From Limibacter armeniacum (GTDB lineage Bacteria; Bacteroidota; Bacteroidia; Cytophagales; Flammeovirgaceae): DNA of 64,000 nucleotides. The stretch covers positions 186,001 to 250,000 of the forward strand of contig NZ_JBAJNO010000001.1 of assembly GCF_036880985.1 (NCBI RefSeq). Reading direction: 5' to 3'. A program made the position numbers and the translations under genes. Positions 1 through 10,403 of this stretch are shown one piece after another (positions within the stretch are counted from its first letter, which is position 1; every line of letters begins with the position of its first letter). The notes under the pieces are model-generated. The model was not told where the DNA came from and searched no databases. It worked only from the letters and a program-made list of their open reading frames with translations.

Positions 1-2
1 AA

Positions 3-3000
3 GGATTGTTCTGGCAAAGACAGGGAGTAGCCAAAGAGAATATCGACGGTAGCCTTATACCAAGAGACCACCACCCAGATGACATTACCTGGAAATGGGA
101 CAACAGCTGGCTGCCCAAGGACAATCATGGTGACACCAACTACAATTCGTCCAATGCCGTAGTCATTAACGGTATCTATGGCTATTACCACGATGCAGGA
201 GACTGGGACGGCTACGTATCGCATGCCCGTGTACCGATGGCATTGCTGCTACTTTATGATCTTGCTCCTAGCAGCTTTTATGATGGAGAAATCGGGAACC
301 GTTACAAGTTGACTGATACGGGTGCCTGGATTGATGAAGGCAGTAATGGACTTCCTGACTTGTTGGACGAAGCTGTTTGGCTGATCAACTATTACAAAAG
401 AGCCCGTAATACTTTGAAGAACAATTATGGCGGAACAGGCGGTGTGCCTGGCTATGTGGGTCGTGATGGTGTGCCGAACAACAATATCACAGCTTGGCAG
501 GATACACGGGAATGGCGCCTGTCGGGTGAAGATGCGATTGCGACATTTACCTATGCAGGACTGGCAGCCTGGTATGCGACCTGTCTCAATGAATTTCACC
601 AGCTGACAGGAACAGGTAACCACCCAGATTACAGCTCGTGGATTACAGAGGCAGAACAGGCATTTGCCTGGGGCGAAGCTAACCGACAAAACACTAACCT
701 AAGTAGCAATGCCAATGATGAATACAGGGCAAGAGGGTTTGCGGGTGCTGCCTTATACAGAGCTACAGGCAATACGACCTATCAGACCGCTTTTCAGGAT
801 TTCTTTAACTGGGAGCCTTACGATGACGGAGAGTGGGCCAACCAAAACTACATTGATGTAGCCATGTCGGTCTTTGCTATGATTCCTTCCGGACATCCGG
901 GCTTAAATACAACTTTACTCAGTGACTGTCAGGCGAAGGTGATCAGCAAAGCTGATACACACAAGGTCACGAACAATCAGGATAATGCTTTCCGAATGGG
1001 AATTGAGAAGAATCAGTTTATTCAGCTAGGTGGCATGACCACACCACGCCTGACTTTAGTTCCTGTTGCCCACTTGCTGACGGGAGACCAAAAGTATGTG
1101 GATGTCATCCATAATTCCCTGAACTATGCTTTGGGAGGTAACCAGATGAATATGACATACCTTTCAGGCCTTGGAGAGCGGTCTGACAGATGGATTTTCA
1201 GCCCGAACGGCTGGTTGACCGGAGACAAGAACAGCATGGTCTATCCGAATGAACCTTTTGTCGGCTATACTTCCTATTACACTGCTACCAGTTACTGGTT
1301 TACCCAATCTGCACATTCAGAATACTTCTCCCGTCAAGCGAGCTATCCTTATGCACTGAATAACCCAAACAAGTGGCCCGGTGGTGAGCAGAAGTTTTTC
1401 AATATGTACAGCATACAAGGGGGAGAGTTCACTGTGCATCAGCAAAACAACTATATGATCTATGCGACCGGTTACCGAAAAGTATTGGACAACCCAACTG
1501 GAAATGCTTTTCGCATCTCAGCCAAGCCGACTACTTCCCTGAATTTATCCGACGGTCAAACTGTTGATCAATTCAATGTATCACTAAGCTGTACAACTTC
1601 TGGCAATACACGGTCGGTCAGGTACTATTATGACTGGCACTTTATCGGAGAAAGCTTTGATGCAAGCAACAACTTCCAACTGGATTGGGAACCTACCGTG
1701 CCACCACAAACCACTATACTCATTACTGCTGTAGCCGTGGATGAGCATGGTAGAATTGGTGAGCCTTCGGCCAATGGAGACAAATCAGTCACAATTGGCG
1801 GTACATTTATCAATACAACTGGTGTTTCTGTCTCTCCAACGAATACCAACCTTACGCTGGGAAGACGTCTTCAGCTTGACGCCACTGTAACTCCGTCAAA
1901 TGCCTCCATCAAAGACGTAAGCTGGTCCAGCCTGAACCCTAGCATTGCAACAGTAGACGACTATGGCAAAGTAACTGCAGTAGGAATCGGGACAGCTACC
2001 ATCAGGGTTACAACCGATAACGGAGGCCATACAGCTGATGCAACCATTACGGTAACAGACCTTGACTGTTCTACAGGTCTAAATAATGCCAGCTTTGAAT
2101 CAGGGTTAACAGGTTGGACCACCAACTCAGGTACTCCAACCATCTCCACGGATGCGGTTGACGGCACACAATCTGCACAGCTTTCCGGTGGTGGCAGCGG
2201 GGTGGAACAGCAAATAACCCAAAGCATACCTGAAGGTACCAGTGTACTGCTAAAATTCAATGCCAAAGTAAATGCTACAGCTGGCTGGACAGGAGTGGGC
2301 ATTGATTTCAAGGATGCCTCAGGTACCACAATCACCTCATACAATATTCAGATTACAGCTACCAGCTGGCAACAGTTTTTGATTTCGGAAACAGCCCCAG
2401 CCAATACCGAAAAAGTCAATATTTGGTTCTATGCTCAAAGTGATGTATTGAACGTGGATGCCTTCTGTCTGGATATTGAAGATACCACTCCAACAGGAGG
2501 TCCTAACCCTTCTGTCAATATCACTTCTCCAACTAGTGGACAAACATTCTTACTTGGAGAAACCATTTCAATTCAAGCTGTTGCCTCAGATAGTGATGGC
2601 AGCATTGCTCAGGTAACCTTTTGGAGAGTTGTTGGAGGACAATGGAATTGGTTAAAAAATGACACTTCTGCTCCGTACAATTATAGTGCTTCCAACTTTC
2701 CGTTAGGCACTTGTAAAATTGTAGCAAGAGCAACTGACAATGACGGGAATGTCTCTACAGATTCGGAAGTCACTATCACGGTATCAGAACTGACAACTGA
2801 CTATACGCAGGACAGTGGCACTGCAGGCATTGTCTCTATGGAAGCGGAAGGATTTTCGGAAAAGCTGAACGGAACAGGCTCATTTTCTTCTATGTTATGG
2901 AGTGAGAATACCGATACCAATGCCAGTGGTGGAGCTTATATGGTGGTGCCTAGTGCAGGCAATACCAACTCGGCAGGTACACAAAACGGCCCAGTACTAA

Positions 3001-3575
3001 ACTTTGATATTGAATTTGTGAAGACAGGTACTCATTACGTTTGGGTAAGGCAAAAATCCCCTTCAGATTCCGACAATTCCATTATTCCTGCCTTTGATGG
3101 TACTTCTCTAGCTGATTGGAATATGCCTGTATCATCTAGCAGTTGGGTCTGGTCAAAAGCAAGTGCTACCTTTAATGTCAGTACAACGGGCGCGCATACT
3201 TTTAGCATATACATGCGTGAAGACGCCACTCCTATAGACAAGATTGTACTTACAACAAGTAGCTCGTACACCCCATCAGGAACAGGTCCGACCACTTCCA
3301 GTAATGCGAGAGTGACAGCTGCTCTAGACAATTTTGACGAGACAGCCAATGACTATGAATTGACTATTTATCCAAATCCAGCAACAAATAGCATTAAGCT
3401 GTTAAGAGGTAATAGTGAACCAATCGATGTATCCATTATAGATCTGACAGGAAAAGTGGTTTTCAAACAGGAACAGGTTAAGCTTAAAGTAGATGTAAAC
3501 CTACCATCTGGGATTTATATCCTAAAAGCTCAAAACAGTGCAGTGGAATACAACAAAAAACTGATTATCAAGTAA
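3..3575 (+). CDS. GH9 family glycoside hydrolase, multidomain, T9SS-secreted (5' partial)
   Basis: The reading frame is open to the left edge, so the N-terminus lies outside the window. The first ~490 residues look like a GH9 (alpha/alpha)6-barrel: an FWQRQG segment, the DAGD catalytic-base motif at about nt 192-203, and a GLPDLLDEAVW helix. Then come an Ig-like module, a Big_2 module (about nt 1810-2055), a CBM4/9-like jelly roll (about 2060-2490), a second Ig-like module (about 2510-2790) and a CBM6/35-like module (about 2820-3260). The end is a type IX secretion C-terminal domain with YPNPATNS and a final KKLIIK. GH9 enzymes usually cut beta-glucans, but this divergent sequence gives no firm substrate. 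A strong terminator follows. The family call is good; the substrate is unknown. Confidence 0.8.
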   Translation, partial: GLFWQRQGVAKENIDGSLIPRDHHPDDITWKWDNSWLPKDNHGDTNYNSSNAVVINGIYGYYHDAGDWDGYVSHARVPMALLLLYDLAPSSFYDGEIGNRYKLTDTGAWIDEGSNGLPDLLDEAVWLINYYKRARNTLKNNYGGTGGVPGYVGRDGVPNNNITAWQDTREWRLSGEDAIATFTYAGLAAWYATCLNEFHQLTGTGNHPDYSSWITEAEQAFAWGEANRQNTNLSSNANDEYRARGFAGAALYRATGNTTYQTAFQDFFNWEPYDDGEWANQNYIDVAMSVFAMIPSGHPGLNTTLLSDCQAKVISKADTHKVTNNQDNAFRMGIEKNQFIQLGGMTTPRLTLVPVAHLLTGDQKYVDVIHNSLNYALGGNQMNMTYLSGLGERSDRWIFSPNGWLTGDKNSMVYPNEPFVGYTSYYTATSYWFTQSAHSEYFSRQASYPYALNNPNKWPGGEQKFFNMYSIQGGEFTVHQQNNYMIYATGYRKVLDNPTGNAFRISAKPTTSLNLSDGQTVDQFNVSLSCTTSGNTRSVRYYYDWHFIGESFDASNNFQLDWEPTVPPQTTILITAVAVDEHGRIGEPSANGDKSVTIGGTFINTTGVSVSPTNTNLTLGRRLQLDATVTPSNASIKDVSWSSLNPSIATVDDYGKVTAVGIGTATIRVTTDNGGHTADATITVTDLDCSTGLNNASFESGLTGWTTNSGTPTISTDAVDGTQSAQLSGGGSGVEQQITQSIPEGTSVLLKFNAKVNATAGWTGVGIDFKDASGTTITSYNIQITATSWQQFLISETAPANTEKVNIWFYAQSDVLNVDAFCLDIEDTTPTGGPNPSVNITSPTSGQTFLLGETISIQAVASDSDGSIAQVTFWRVVGGQWNWLKNDTSAPYNYSASNFPLGTCKIVARATDNDGNVSTDSEVTITVSELTTDYTQDSGTAGIVSMEAEGFSEKLNGTGSFSSMLWSENTDTNASGGAYMVVPSAGNTNSAGTQNGPVLNFDIEFVKTGTHYVWVRQKSPSDSDNSIIPAFDGTSLADWNMPVSSSSWVWSKASATFNVSTTGAHTFSIYMREDATPIDKIVLTTSSSYTPSGTGPTTSSNARVTAALDNFDETANDYELTIYPNPATNSIKLLRGNSEPIDVSIIDLTGKVVFKQEQVKLKVDVNLPSGIYILKAQNSAVEYNKKLIIK

Positions 3576-3598
3576 GTCAATCGTTAGTAATTGATCTC

Positions 3599-3631
3599 AG
3601 CCTTGCGGATTCATTTCCGCAAGGCTTTTTT
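3599..3631 (+). terminator. Rho-independent terminator after the GH9 gene
   Basis: A perfect 11-bp stem, AGCCTTGCGGA (3599-3609) with TCCGCAAGGCT (3616-3626), has a 6-nt loop and is followed by a run of T. It lies 24 bp past the GH9 stop codon. Confidence 0.9.
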
Positions 3632-3783
3632 CATATACACATAAGCTTCTGATTTAGTTGAACTATTTAAAATAAGTGGAATGTTGTCTATTTAAGGTTA
3701 TTAATAGTGTGTTTTTTCCTTCCATAGTCAAGCGCCTTTCCTCATGGCACATACTTCTATTGACTATTTAAACACTTCCACCA

Positions 3784-6612
3784 ATGAGCCATTTACTACA
3801 TATTTTAATTGTGTGTTTTTGTTTGGGCATATCAGACCTATCAGCCCAGTCAGTTACATTCGCTCTCTATCGAGCAGATACTGATACCGAAATAGGAGAC
3901 CTCAATGACGGGGATGTGATTCAGCAAGCTGATTTTCCAGCGGGTACATTTAGTGTGCGTGCTATCGTGCCTCCAGAAGCAAGAAGTGTCCGGTTTGAAT
4001 ATGACGGTAAATTCTCTACCATAGAAAACAGGCAACCTTATGCCTTGTTTGGAGATAACAATGGGGACTTCAAAGGAGGAACGTTGACTATTGGCACCCA
4101 TACCTTAAGAGCCGCTGCTTACAATGGGGAGCAGGGAAGTGGCGATGTGGTAGCCCGATCGGACATTCAGTTTGAGGTAACTGGGGAAGAGGAATTAAAG
4201 CTCTATCTGGTACAAACTACCACTGGTGATACGGTCAAACAATTACAGGATGGAGATGAAATATTTCTACCATCTGAAGTGAATGCTTACAATATTCTTG
4301 CAGAAGAAGGACCGGATATAAAGAGTGTCTATTTTGTGTTCAATGATGAATCGCGTACCGAAAACGAAGAGCCTTATGCTGTATTTGGAGATGTGAGGGG
4401 CGTACTAAACAGTCGCCCTTTGATATCTGGCGAAAATAGGATTCGAGCGATAGGATATAGCGAAACCAATGGAAATGGCAATATAGTAGCCGCTACTGAA
4501 ATTACATTTGAGATGATTGGTGGTGTAAGTCCTCCTGAACCGGGAACAGGCATACCAATTCGGCTAACTTATGTCAAAAGTGGAGGATCAACTGAATTGA
4601 CCGATGGAGAAGTATTTACTTCTTCTTCACCAGATGGAGTCCCTCCTTTTTTCTACCTGGAAGGCATTCCTCCAGAAGGTACTGAAAGTATGGAGCTTAC
4701 TGTCAATGGACAGACCCGAACTGAAAATGTAGCTCCCTATTCGTTTTATGGAGACGCTAATGGAGACTTCAAATCCGTACAGTTTGAATCCGGAAAGACA
4801 TATACGTTTACAGCAAAAGCCTATAGTGAAGACAACCTGCAAGGAACATTATTGGAAGAAAGTACCGTAACGATTACTTACGAGCTACAAATAACTGTAG
4901 GAATTAAGGCTAACATTATATACACCCCTGAAAACCGTACAGTCTGGGAATTTGGAGGTCTAGCTATTAAATCTGGCCCGACATCTATCAATTTCTCACA
5001 AAATGAATATGGGGAGAACCAATTTAATATTACCATTACTCCAGATAAACCAGTAGGTAGTATGCTGATATGTGTGTATCGGAGAGCATCTAGTAAAGAA
5101 CCTGCAAAGCTTGAAACAGAATTGATTCTCAATGACCCACCCTATGCTATTTATGGGGAGACTGATGGTGTGCTGAATGGGGAAGAACTAAAACCTGGTA
5201 TATATGAAATAGTGGTAACAGTGTTTTCTGAGCCTGATGCACAAGGAGAAGAGCTTCTTCTGACACGTGATGGAAATCTTTTTTTCTTTAATGTATTTGA
5301 GTTTGAAACAACTCCAGTACTGTTGCTCAGAAATGCTGAAACAGACGAAGTAGTCGAAAAACTAACTGATGGGGAAACAGTGGATGTCAACCAACTTGGT
5401 GGATCACAGTACTATTTTGAGTTGCAGACAGGGGATCCTATTGTTCCTCTATCATCAGGGCATATTATTTCCTTTGAATCCTCACCTTTAGGGCCGCAGA
5501 CACCTATTTCATTAGAAGATGGGGAAGGAAGACCGCTTCCATTCCCATTGCAGGACGGAGCGTATTTTCTTATTTATGATTACTATACAGATGTTGATCT
5601 CTCCTATAGAGTGAACTTTACGATTGAAAATGCTCCTACTTACCCTTCTCTTCCGGGTGAGAATTTTCTTATGATTTCTTCCGATTACCTGCCATCGCCA
5701 CTAAAAGGACAATCACTACCGGATGGAGTGAGAGTCTACCAGTCACAATATACTTTTTCATTAGACTCTATATTATTAAGGACAGAGCTAAATGATAATA
5801 GTGATCTCCTGACAGACTTCGGTGGCATAGATGACTTCTTCCTGACGGCTCCTCCCTATGATTTCTTTGAAGGGAATACGCGTATGAGGTTTCCTGATGG
5901 TTATTACGTCAGGCTTCCCAATGAACCAATCCGGTTAATATCCTACAAGGTGGAAGACGGAAGAAGAGTACTCTCTGGGTATACCGAGTTCAATTATATT
6001 TTTGAAGCGTCGGAAGGTTTTAATACCACTAATTACTTCGACACTGAACAGCAGAAAATCATTGGGTCATTTGAGTATTCACCAAGTGATATGGACTACG
6101 ACACTTATCCAAAGCAAACCATTCTAATAAATGACTCTCCTTATTTTAACGAAGAAAGTATGCGCTTTCTAATCAATGGAGAAGTTGTTCGTACAGACAA
6201 TACACCTCCTTATACCCTCACGGAAGAAGATGAAACAGGCAATGTATTACCTTTTATTCCCCCCTCTTCTCCCTTCGAACTAATGGTTGAGCTCTACGAA
6301 GAAGATGATGCCTCAGGTGTACTGCTGCAGCGATATGTTAGAAGTATAACCGTACTCAATAACAACTTACCACTGCAAGGAGTCACCACTTCTGAAAATG
6401 AGAGTATTCTACTGAAACCAAACCCTTCAACTGGATCAGTCACTGTCGTAACCCCTGCAGAGAAGGGACAACTGACCATTTATAGTATGGAAGGCACAAA
6501 ATTAAAGCAACTGGATGGAGGAGAACACCTGCTAACACTACCAAAAGGTTTGTACTTACTCAAGTATATCAGTAACCAACAGATCATGACTGAAAAGTTG
6601 ATTATCCGCTAA
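3784..6612 (+). CDS. Large secreted repeat protein with T9SS C-terminal domain, function unknown
   Basis: This 942-residue protein has an N-terminal signal peptide (hydrophobic ILIVCFCLGI, cleavage after SDLSAQ). It ends in a type IX sorting domain (KPNPSTG, then EKLIIR). No catalytic domain was recognised. Between these lie Ig-sized repeats of about 110-120 residues. Each begins with a strand plus an L-x-DG-[DE] turn and carries a signature N-x-x-PYAxFGDxNGDF, seen near residues 83, 193, 314 and 449, with weaker forms near 688 and 805. The repeated D/N/G turns could bind calcium, but that is an inference. It is probably an adhesin or surface glycan-interacting protein exported by T9SS. The gene is flanked by the GH9 terminator and the bestrophin gene and appears monocistronic. 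Confidence 0.75.
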   Translation: MSHLLHILIVCFCLGISDLSAQSVTFALYRADTDTEIGDLNDGDVIQQADFPAGTFSVRAIVPPEARSVRFEYDGKFSTIENRQPYALFGDNNGDFKGGTLTIGTHTLRAAAYNGEQGSGDVVARSDIQFEVTGEEELKLYLVQTTTGDTVKQLQDGDEIFLPSEVNAYNILAEEGPDIKSVYFVFNDESRTENEEPYAVFGDVRGVLNSRPLISGENRIRAIGYSETNGNGNIVAATEITFEMIGGVSPPEPGTGIPIRLTYVKSGGSTELTDGEVFTSSSPDGVPPFFYLEGIPPEGTESMELTVNGQTRTENVAPYSFYGDANGDFKSVQFESGKTYTFTAKAYSEDNLQGTLLEESTVTITYELQITVGIKANIIYTPENRTVWEFGGLAIKSGPTSINFSQNEYGENQFNITITPDKPVGSMLICVYRRASSKEPAKLETELILNDPPYAIYGETDGVLNGEELKPGIYEIVVTVFSEPDAQGEELLLTRDGNLFFFNVFEFETTPVLLLRNAETDEVVEKLTDGETVDVNQLGGSQYYFELQTGDPIVPLSSGHIISFESSPLGPQTPISLEDGEGRPLPFPLQDGAYFLIYDYYTDVDLSYRVNFTIENAPTYPSLPGENFLMISSDYLPSPLKGQSLPDGVRVYQSQYTFSLDSILLRTELNDNSDLLTDFGGIDDFFLTAPPYDFFEGNTRMRFPDGYYVRLPNEPIRLISYKVEDGRRVLSGYTEFNYIFEASEGFNTTNYFDTEQQKIIGSFEYSPSDMDYDTYPKQTILINDSPYFNEESMRFLINGEVVRTDNTPPYTLTEEDETGNVLPFIPPSSPFELMVELYEEDDASGVLLQRYVRSITVLNNNLPLQGVTTSENESILLKPNPSTGSVTVVTPAEKGQLTIYSMEGTKLKQLDGGEHLLTLPKGLYLLKYISNQQIMTEKLIIR

Positions 6613-6719
6613 TTTGAATACAAAAAAGCAGTGAATTGTTAGAGATTAAAAGGCTTGCTTTCAATACAAGAAGAATCGTTTTGTAAGGGTTAGGTTATAT
6701 ACCATAAATTTCTTTTGAT

Positions 6720-7742
6720 ATGCTTACCAACCGTAGTCTTCGCCAGAGACATTTAGTTGCTTGGCTTACGAAACATATTGTATGGTTACTCATATTTAAT
6801 GGAATCATCGCTGCGCTGTATGCATACGATCTTCTTGCTATTTCGATTCCTTGGCTTCCTGTTTCTGTCATTGGTACTGCGGTGGCATTCTTTGTGGGGT
6901 TCAAGAATAATCAGGCTTATGACAGGTTATGGGAAGCTCGCAAAATATGGAGTGGCATCAAGAATAACAGTCGTACATGGGGAATGATGGTTATGGGTTT
7001 TGTTTGTCCTTTTGATAGTGAAAGTCACAAGCATATCTCTGAGGTAAGAAAGCAATTGATCTACAGGCATATTGCTTGGATATATGCCCATCGAAAACAG
7101 CTTCTAGAACCTATGGCTTGGGAACGAGCTAGTTCTAAAAGTTATGAAGGCAGAAGGGCTAAAAAGTTTGATAGGAAGTTTGGCTTAGGAACGGTAAAAG
7201 ATGTTTCCATTGATGACCTGACCCAATTTATAAGTGCAGAAGAGCTCCAACAAATGAAAGGATATAAAAATATGACTACTCAGTTGATCAATGAACAATC
7301 TCTGGAACTTACTAAACTGAAAGACCAAGGCTATTTTGACGATTTCCGACATATGGAACTGGTAAAGCTCTTACAACTATTTTATACCCTGCAAGGACAA
7401 AACGAGCGAATCAAAAAGTTTCCATTACCAAGAGGCTACTCTTATATGAGCAATTTAATCGTAGTGCTATTTACTTTCTTAATTCCTTTTAGCCTAATAC
7501 CAGAACTGATGAAACTAGGGCATTGGGCTTTATGGTTAAGCATACCTATCTCAACTTTGGTTGGATTAGTTTTTATCATCATGGAAGACTTGGGAGATTA
7601 TAACGAAAGCCCTTTTATGGGTACACCAAATTCCACACCTATGCTTTCATTATGCAGAACTATTGAAAATGACTTAAGAGAAATGCTGGGAGAGAAAGAT
7701 TTACCTCCTTCAATAAACGATGTTGGTGGTGTTTTGATGTAA
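6720..7742 (+). CDS. Bestrophin family (UPF0187) ion channel
   Basis: The 340-residue product matches bacterial bestrophins. It has two N-terminal membrane segments (about residues 17-36 and 43-60). The FVGFKNNQAYDRLWEARKIW segment follows, the family's conserved stretch after TM2. A second pair of hydrophobic segments lies at about 245-290, and the acidic stretch MEDLGDYNESPF is typical of the C-terminal part. Bestrophins are pentameric anion or cation channels of the inner membrane. It has no evident link to the polysaccharide genes and appears monocistronic. It is convergent with the DUF1501 gene, with a shared hairpin between them. Confidence 0.85.
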   Translation: MLTNRSLRQRHLVAWLTKHIVWLLIFNGIIAALYAYDLLAISIPWLPVSVIGTAVAFFVGFKNNQAYDRLWEARKIWSGIKNNSRTWGMMVMGFVCPFDSESHKHISEVRKQLIYRHIAWIYAHRKQLLEPMAWERASSKSYEGRRAKKFDRKFGLGTVKDVSIDDLTQFISAEELQQMKGYKNMTTQLINEQSLELTKLKDQGYFDDFRHMELVKLLQLFYTLQGQNERIKKFPLPRGYSYMSNLIVVLFTFLIPFSLIPELMKLGHWALWLSIPISTLVGLVFIIMEDLGDYNESPFMGTPNSTPMLSLCRTIENDLREMLGEKDLPPSINDVGGVLM

Positions 7743-7779
7743 GTCCTCTGCCATTATAAATAACTGCAAGACTAAAAAA

Positions 7780-7808
7780 GGGAGTATTTAACAAGTAAAA
7801 TACCTCCC
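7780..7808. terminator. Bidirectional terminator-like hairpin
   Basis: GGGAGTATTT (7780-7789) pairs with AAATACCTCCC (one bulged base). The hairpin lies between the convergent bestrophin and DUF1501 genes, with an A run before the left arm that would give a T run on the minus strand. Confidence 0.6.
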
Positions 7809-7821
7809 TCATTAAATCCAT

Positions 7822-9009
7822 CTATACAAAGTCTAACTGACTAAAACCTTTTCCAATAACCCGTTTTGCATCCACATGCATCCAATTGTTAAGAATGGAG
7901 GCATATACTTCTCGGAAATCAATCTTATGCCTGACATCTCCACTATCTAAATCCATCAGGTCTGGCATGGCATTGTATAGCCCCTGCTGCTTAAGTTTTC
8001 CTCCCATCAGAAACAGGTTGTTTGCCTTTCCGTGGTCTGTACCCCGACTCCCATTTTCCTTCACCCGTCTACCAAACTCAGAGAAGGTCATTACCAAAGT
8101 ATCATTCCAACAATTAGCCGCCTTCAAGTCTTCTGTAAAAACCTTGATCGCATCACTATATATCTTTAACAGACGCTCCTGCCTGCCTTGCTGATTATTA
8201 TGGGTGTCAAAACCTGATAAGCTTACATAATAAACCGGTGATTCAACTCCTGAAATAATCATCTCTGCTACTTCGCGTAACTGATTACCAAACTGATTGT
8301 CTGGATAACTTTTCTTCGACTTGTAAATCTTATTTTTCTCAAAAAGATAGGCTGCACTACTTTTTACATCTGCCTGTGTCTTATAGAGATAAGCTGCCAT
8401 TGGATTTTCTCCTTCATAAGCATGCGCATTATTAATTCTTTTGGATGATTTATAAAACTGTTGCACATCTACCAATGGAATGCCTTTCTTGGATTTCCCT
8501 TTCATCGCCATACTCAGCACATTGCCCATTTCCACTGCTGTTACAGGGGCAGCATCAGGACATTCACGATCCAGATATCGCCCCAACCAACCTGTCGTCA
8601 GATATTCATCGGATTCACTTGCCGTATGCCAAATATCCATACTCCGAAAATGAGATCGGTTAGGGTTTGGATAGCCTACACTGTTTAGGATACAAAGATC
8701 CCCTTGATCATATAATGCTCCGAGTCCCTTCATTACAGGGTTGAGCGCAACCTCATCGGTTAGTTTTAGTAACTTATCTCGATGCTGTAGAAGGTTAGGT
8801 CGATTTTGAATCAAGATATCATTTCTAAAGGGTATAACGGTATTAAGACCATCATTACCACCAGACAATTGAATCACAACCAACCTGTTGCCTACGGTAT
8901 TGCTGTTTGGACTCGCTTTCAAAAAAGATGGCAGCAATAAACTTCCTGAAGCCACAATAGCGGACTGCTTCAGAAACTGTCTTCTTGAGTTTTTCTGTTC
9001 TCCTAACAT
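7822..9009 (-). CDS. DUF1501 family protein, Tat-exported
   Basis: This 395-residue protein begins with a twin-arginine signal (SRRQFLKQSAI, then a hydrophobic stretch to SFLKA). It continues with family landmarks VVIQLSGGNDGLNTVIPF, GFDTHNNQQGRQ and FSEFGRRVKENGSRGTDHG. DUF1501 proteins belong to the alkaline phosphatase/sulfatase-like superfamily; their activity is not established. The gene overlaps the 3' end of the upstream DUF1800 gene by 7 bp, so the two are co-transcribed, the usual DUF1800-DUF1501 pairing. It is a separate locus from the second DUF1501 gene at 14.8-16.3 kb, which is paired with a PSCyt protein instead. Confidence 0.9.
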   Translation of the reverse strand: MLGEQKNSRRQFLKQSAIVASGSLLLPSFLKASPNSNTVGNRLVVIQLSGGNDGLNTVIPFRNDILIQNRPNLLQHRDKLLKLTDEVALNPVMKGLGALYDQGDLCILNSVGYPNPNRSHFRSMDIWHTASESDEYLTTGWLGRYLDRECPDAAPVTAVEMGNVLSMAMKGKSKKGIPLVDVQQFYKSSKRINNAHAYEGENPMAAYLYKTQADVKSSAAYLFEKNKIYKSKKSYPDNQFGNQLREVAEMIISGVESPVYYVSLSGFDTHNNQQGRQERLLKIYSDAIKVFTEDLKAANCWNDTLVMTFSEFGRRVKENGSRGTDHGKANNLFLMGGKLKQQGLYNAMPDLMDLDSGDVRHKIDFREVYASILNNWMHVDAKRVIGKGFSQLDFV

Positions 9010-10352
9010 AGTTGGAATTCCGGTTTGGATGTGAAGTCAATGACCTGATCAATAAAGTCCCCTGTTGAGGTAATACCCTTAACTTCAGTCTGAAGTAAAT
9101 AATCAGCCAGCTCTACAGGCTTCAATCTGCTAAAGCTTTTTTGCATGGAGGCTTTATCCCAGATGGTTTCCAGTTTCCTGAGCGGACCTTTCAACTTAAA
9201 CTTGTCATTGTCATCAAAGGAGTCATCCTGCTGCTGGATAAGAGCTGCCTTAAATACAAGTTGAGGTAGGTTCATCCTGAACATCAGTGTAGCACTGTCT
9301 ACCCAATCCTGACCATCGCACCAGCCTGCTACATTAGGCGGGTTAAACAGAACCTGTCCCAAGGTCCTTTGCAGAAACAGTAAACTCTGATCATGGGTGA
9401 TCGTTACATGAAGCTGACGCTGCATACTGGCTATCAACTCAATGGGTGATTTGATTCTTCTACCTATATTGCTGTCATGATAAAACTCACGGGATGTGAA
9501 GAGTACTTCAAGCCCTGCAAGGATATTATAGTCAGTCCTGTAAAGCTCATCAGCAATCTGCTTTTCCAACTTTTTATCGCCCTCATAATTCATAAAATAA
9601 CTCACCCACTTCTGACTGATATAACTTGCCGTTTGCTTGTTCTTCAGCAGGAGATCAATCACATCATCTCCATCCAGATTGCCCGATTTTCCCAAAACTG
9701 TTTTCACACCTTGGTCATGCTGTTTTTCTCTAATAATAAACGTCCCTTTTTTGTCAAAGCTCCATCCTGTAAAAGCTCTAGCAGCCTCAGAGATATCGTT
9801 CTCTGTATACCCCTGATCCCTTCCAAGGGTAAAAAGCTCCATCACTTCCCTAGCAAAGTTCTCATTGGGAGATGACTTCTTGTTTTGCTGATTATTCAGG
9901 TATTGCAACATAGCCGGACTCTTGGATACAGCCCGAAGTAACTCTCCAAAATTTCCCAATGCATTTTCCCTGATTGCGTCAAGATATCCTTGTAAAAAAT
10001 TTGGGTTTTGAGAACGACAAGCAAAGTGATCATGCCAAAAGAAAGCCATCTTCTCTCGAAGCTGAGCATCCGAGGACGCCATTTCCTTTAGCCACTTGAT
10101 ATTAAGTTCCTTTACCTCTTCCCTACCTGCTTTGGCCATTTCCTGACGGCTCTTAGCAGACATTTGTTTTAGTTCTCCCGGACTAGCAAAATCGGATTCT
10201 ACCTTTACAGGAACAGTTTTTTTGCTTAGGGCAACCTGTTCCTCAAATAGGCTTTGTGGCGTTTTTCCTAGTGATTCCGCTACCTTTTCAAGAGGCTCTC
10301 CAAAGCCTGCTCTCAAGAAAAAGTGTTGTATTTGTTTTTGATTGAGTTTCAT
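9003..10352 (-). CDS. DUF1800 family protein
   Basis: The 449-residue protein starts MKLNQKQIQHFFLRAGFG and contains the family hallmarks: EKMAFFWHDHFACR, NFAREVMELFTLG, YTENDISEAARAFTGW and FNPPNVAGWCDG. No classic Sec or lipoprotein signal is visible. DUF1800 proteins are almost always encoded just before a DUF1501 protein, as here, with a 7-bp overlap. Their biochemical role is unknown. The upstream 270 bp holds a dispersed repeat copy rather than a clear promoter. Confidence 0.9.
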   Translation of the reverse strand: MKLNQKQIQHFFLRAGFGEPLEKVAESLGKTPQSLFEEQVALSKKTVPVKVESDFASPGELKQMSAKSRQEMAKAGREEVKELNIKWLKEMASSDAQLREKMAFFWHDHFACRSQNPNFLQGYLDAIRENALGNFGELLRAVSKSPAMLQYLNNQQNKKSSPNENFAREVMELFTLGRDQGYTENDISEAARAFTGWSFDKKGTFIIREKQHDQGVKTVLGKSGNLDGDDVIDLLLKNKQTASYISQKWVSYFMNYEGDKKLEKQIADELYRTDYNILAGLEVLFTSREFYHDSNIGRRIKSPIELIASMQRQLHVTITHDQSLLFLQRTLGQVLFNPPNVAGWCDGQDWVDSATLMFRMNLPQLVFKAALIQQQDDSFDDNDKFKLKGPLRKLETIWDKASMQKSFSRLKPVELADYLLQTEVKGITSTGDFIDQVIDFTSKPEFQLC

Positions 10353-10403
10353 AGTGGTTCTTAGACTAATTCTCCCATGAAAGGTTTAATCAAAAAATCC
10401 GAT

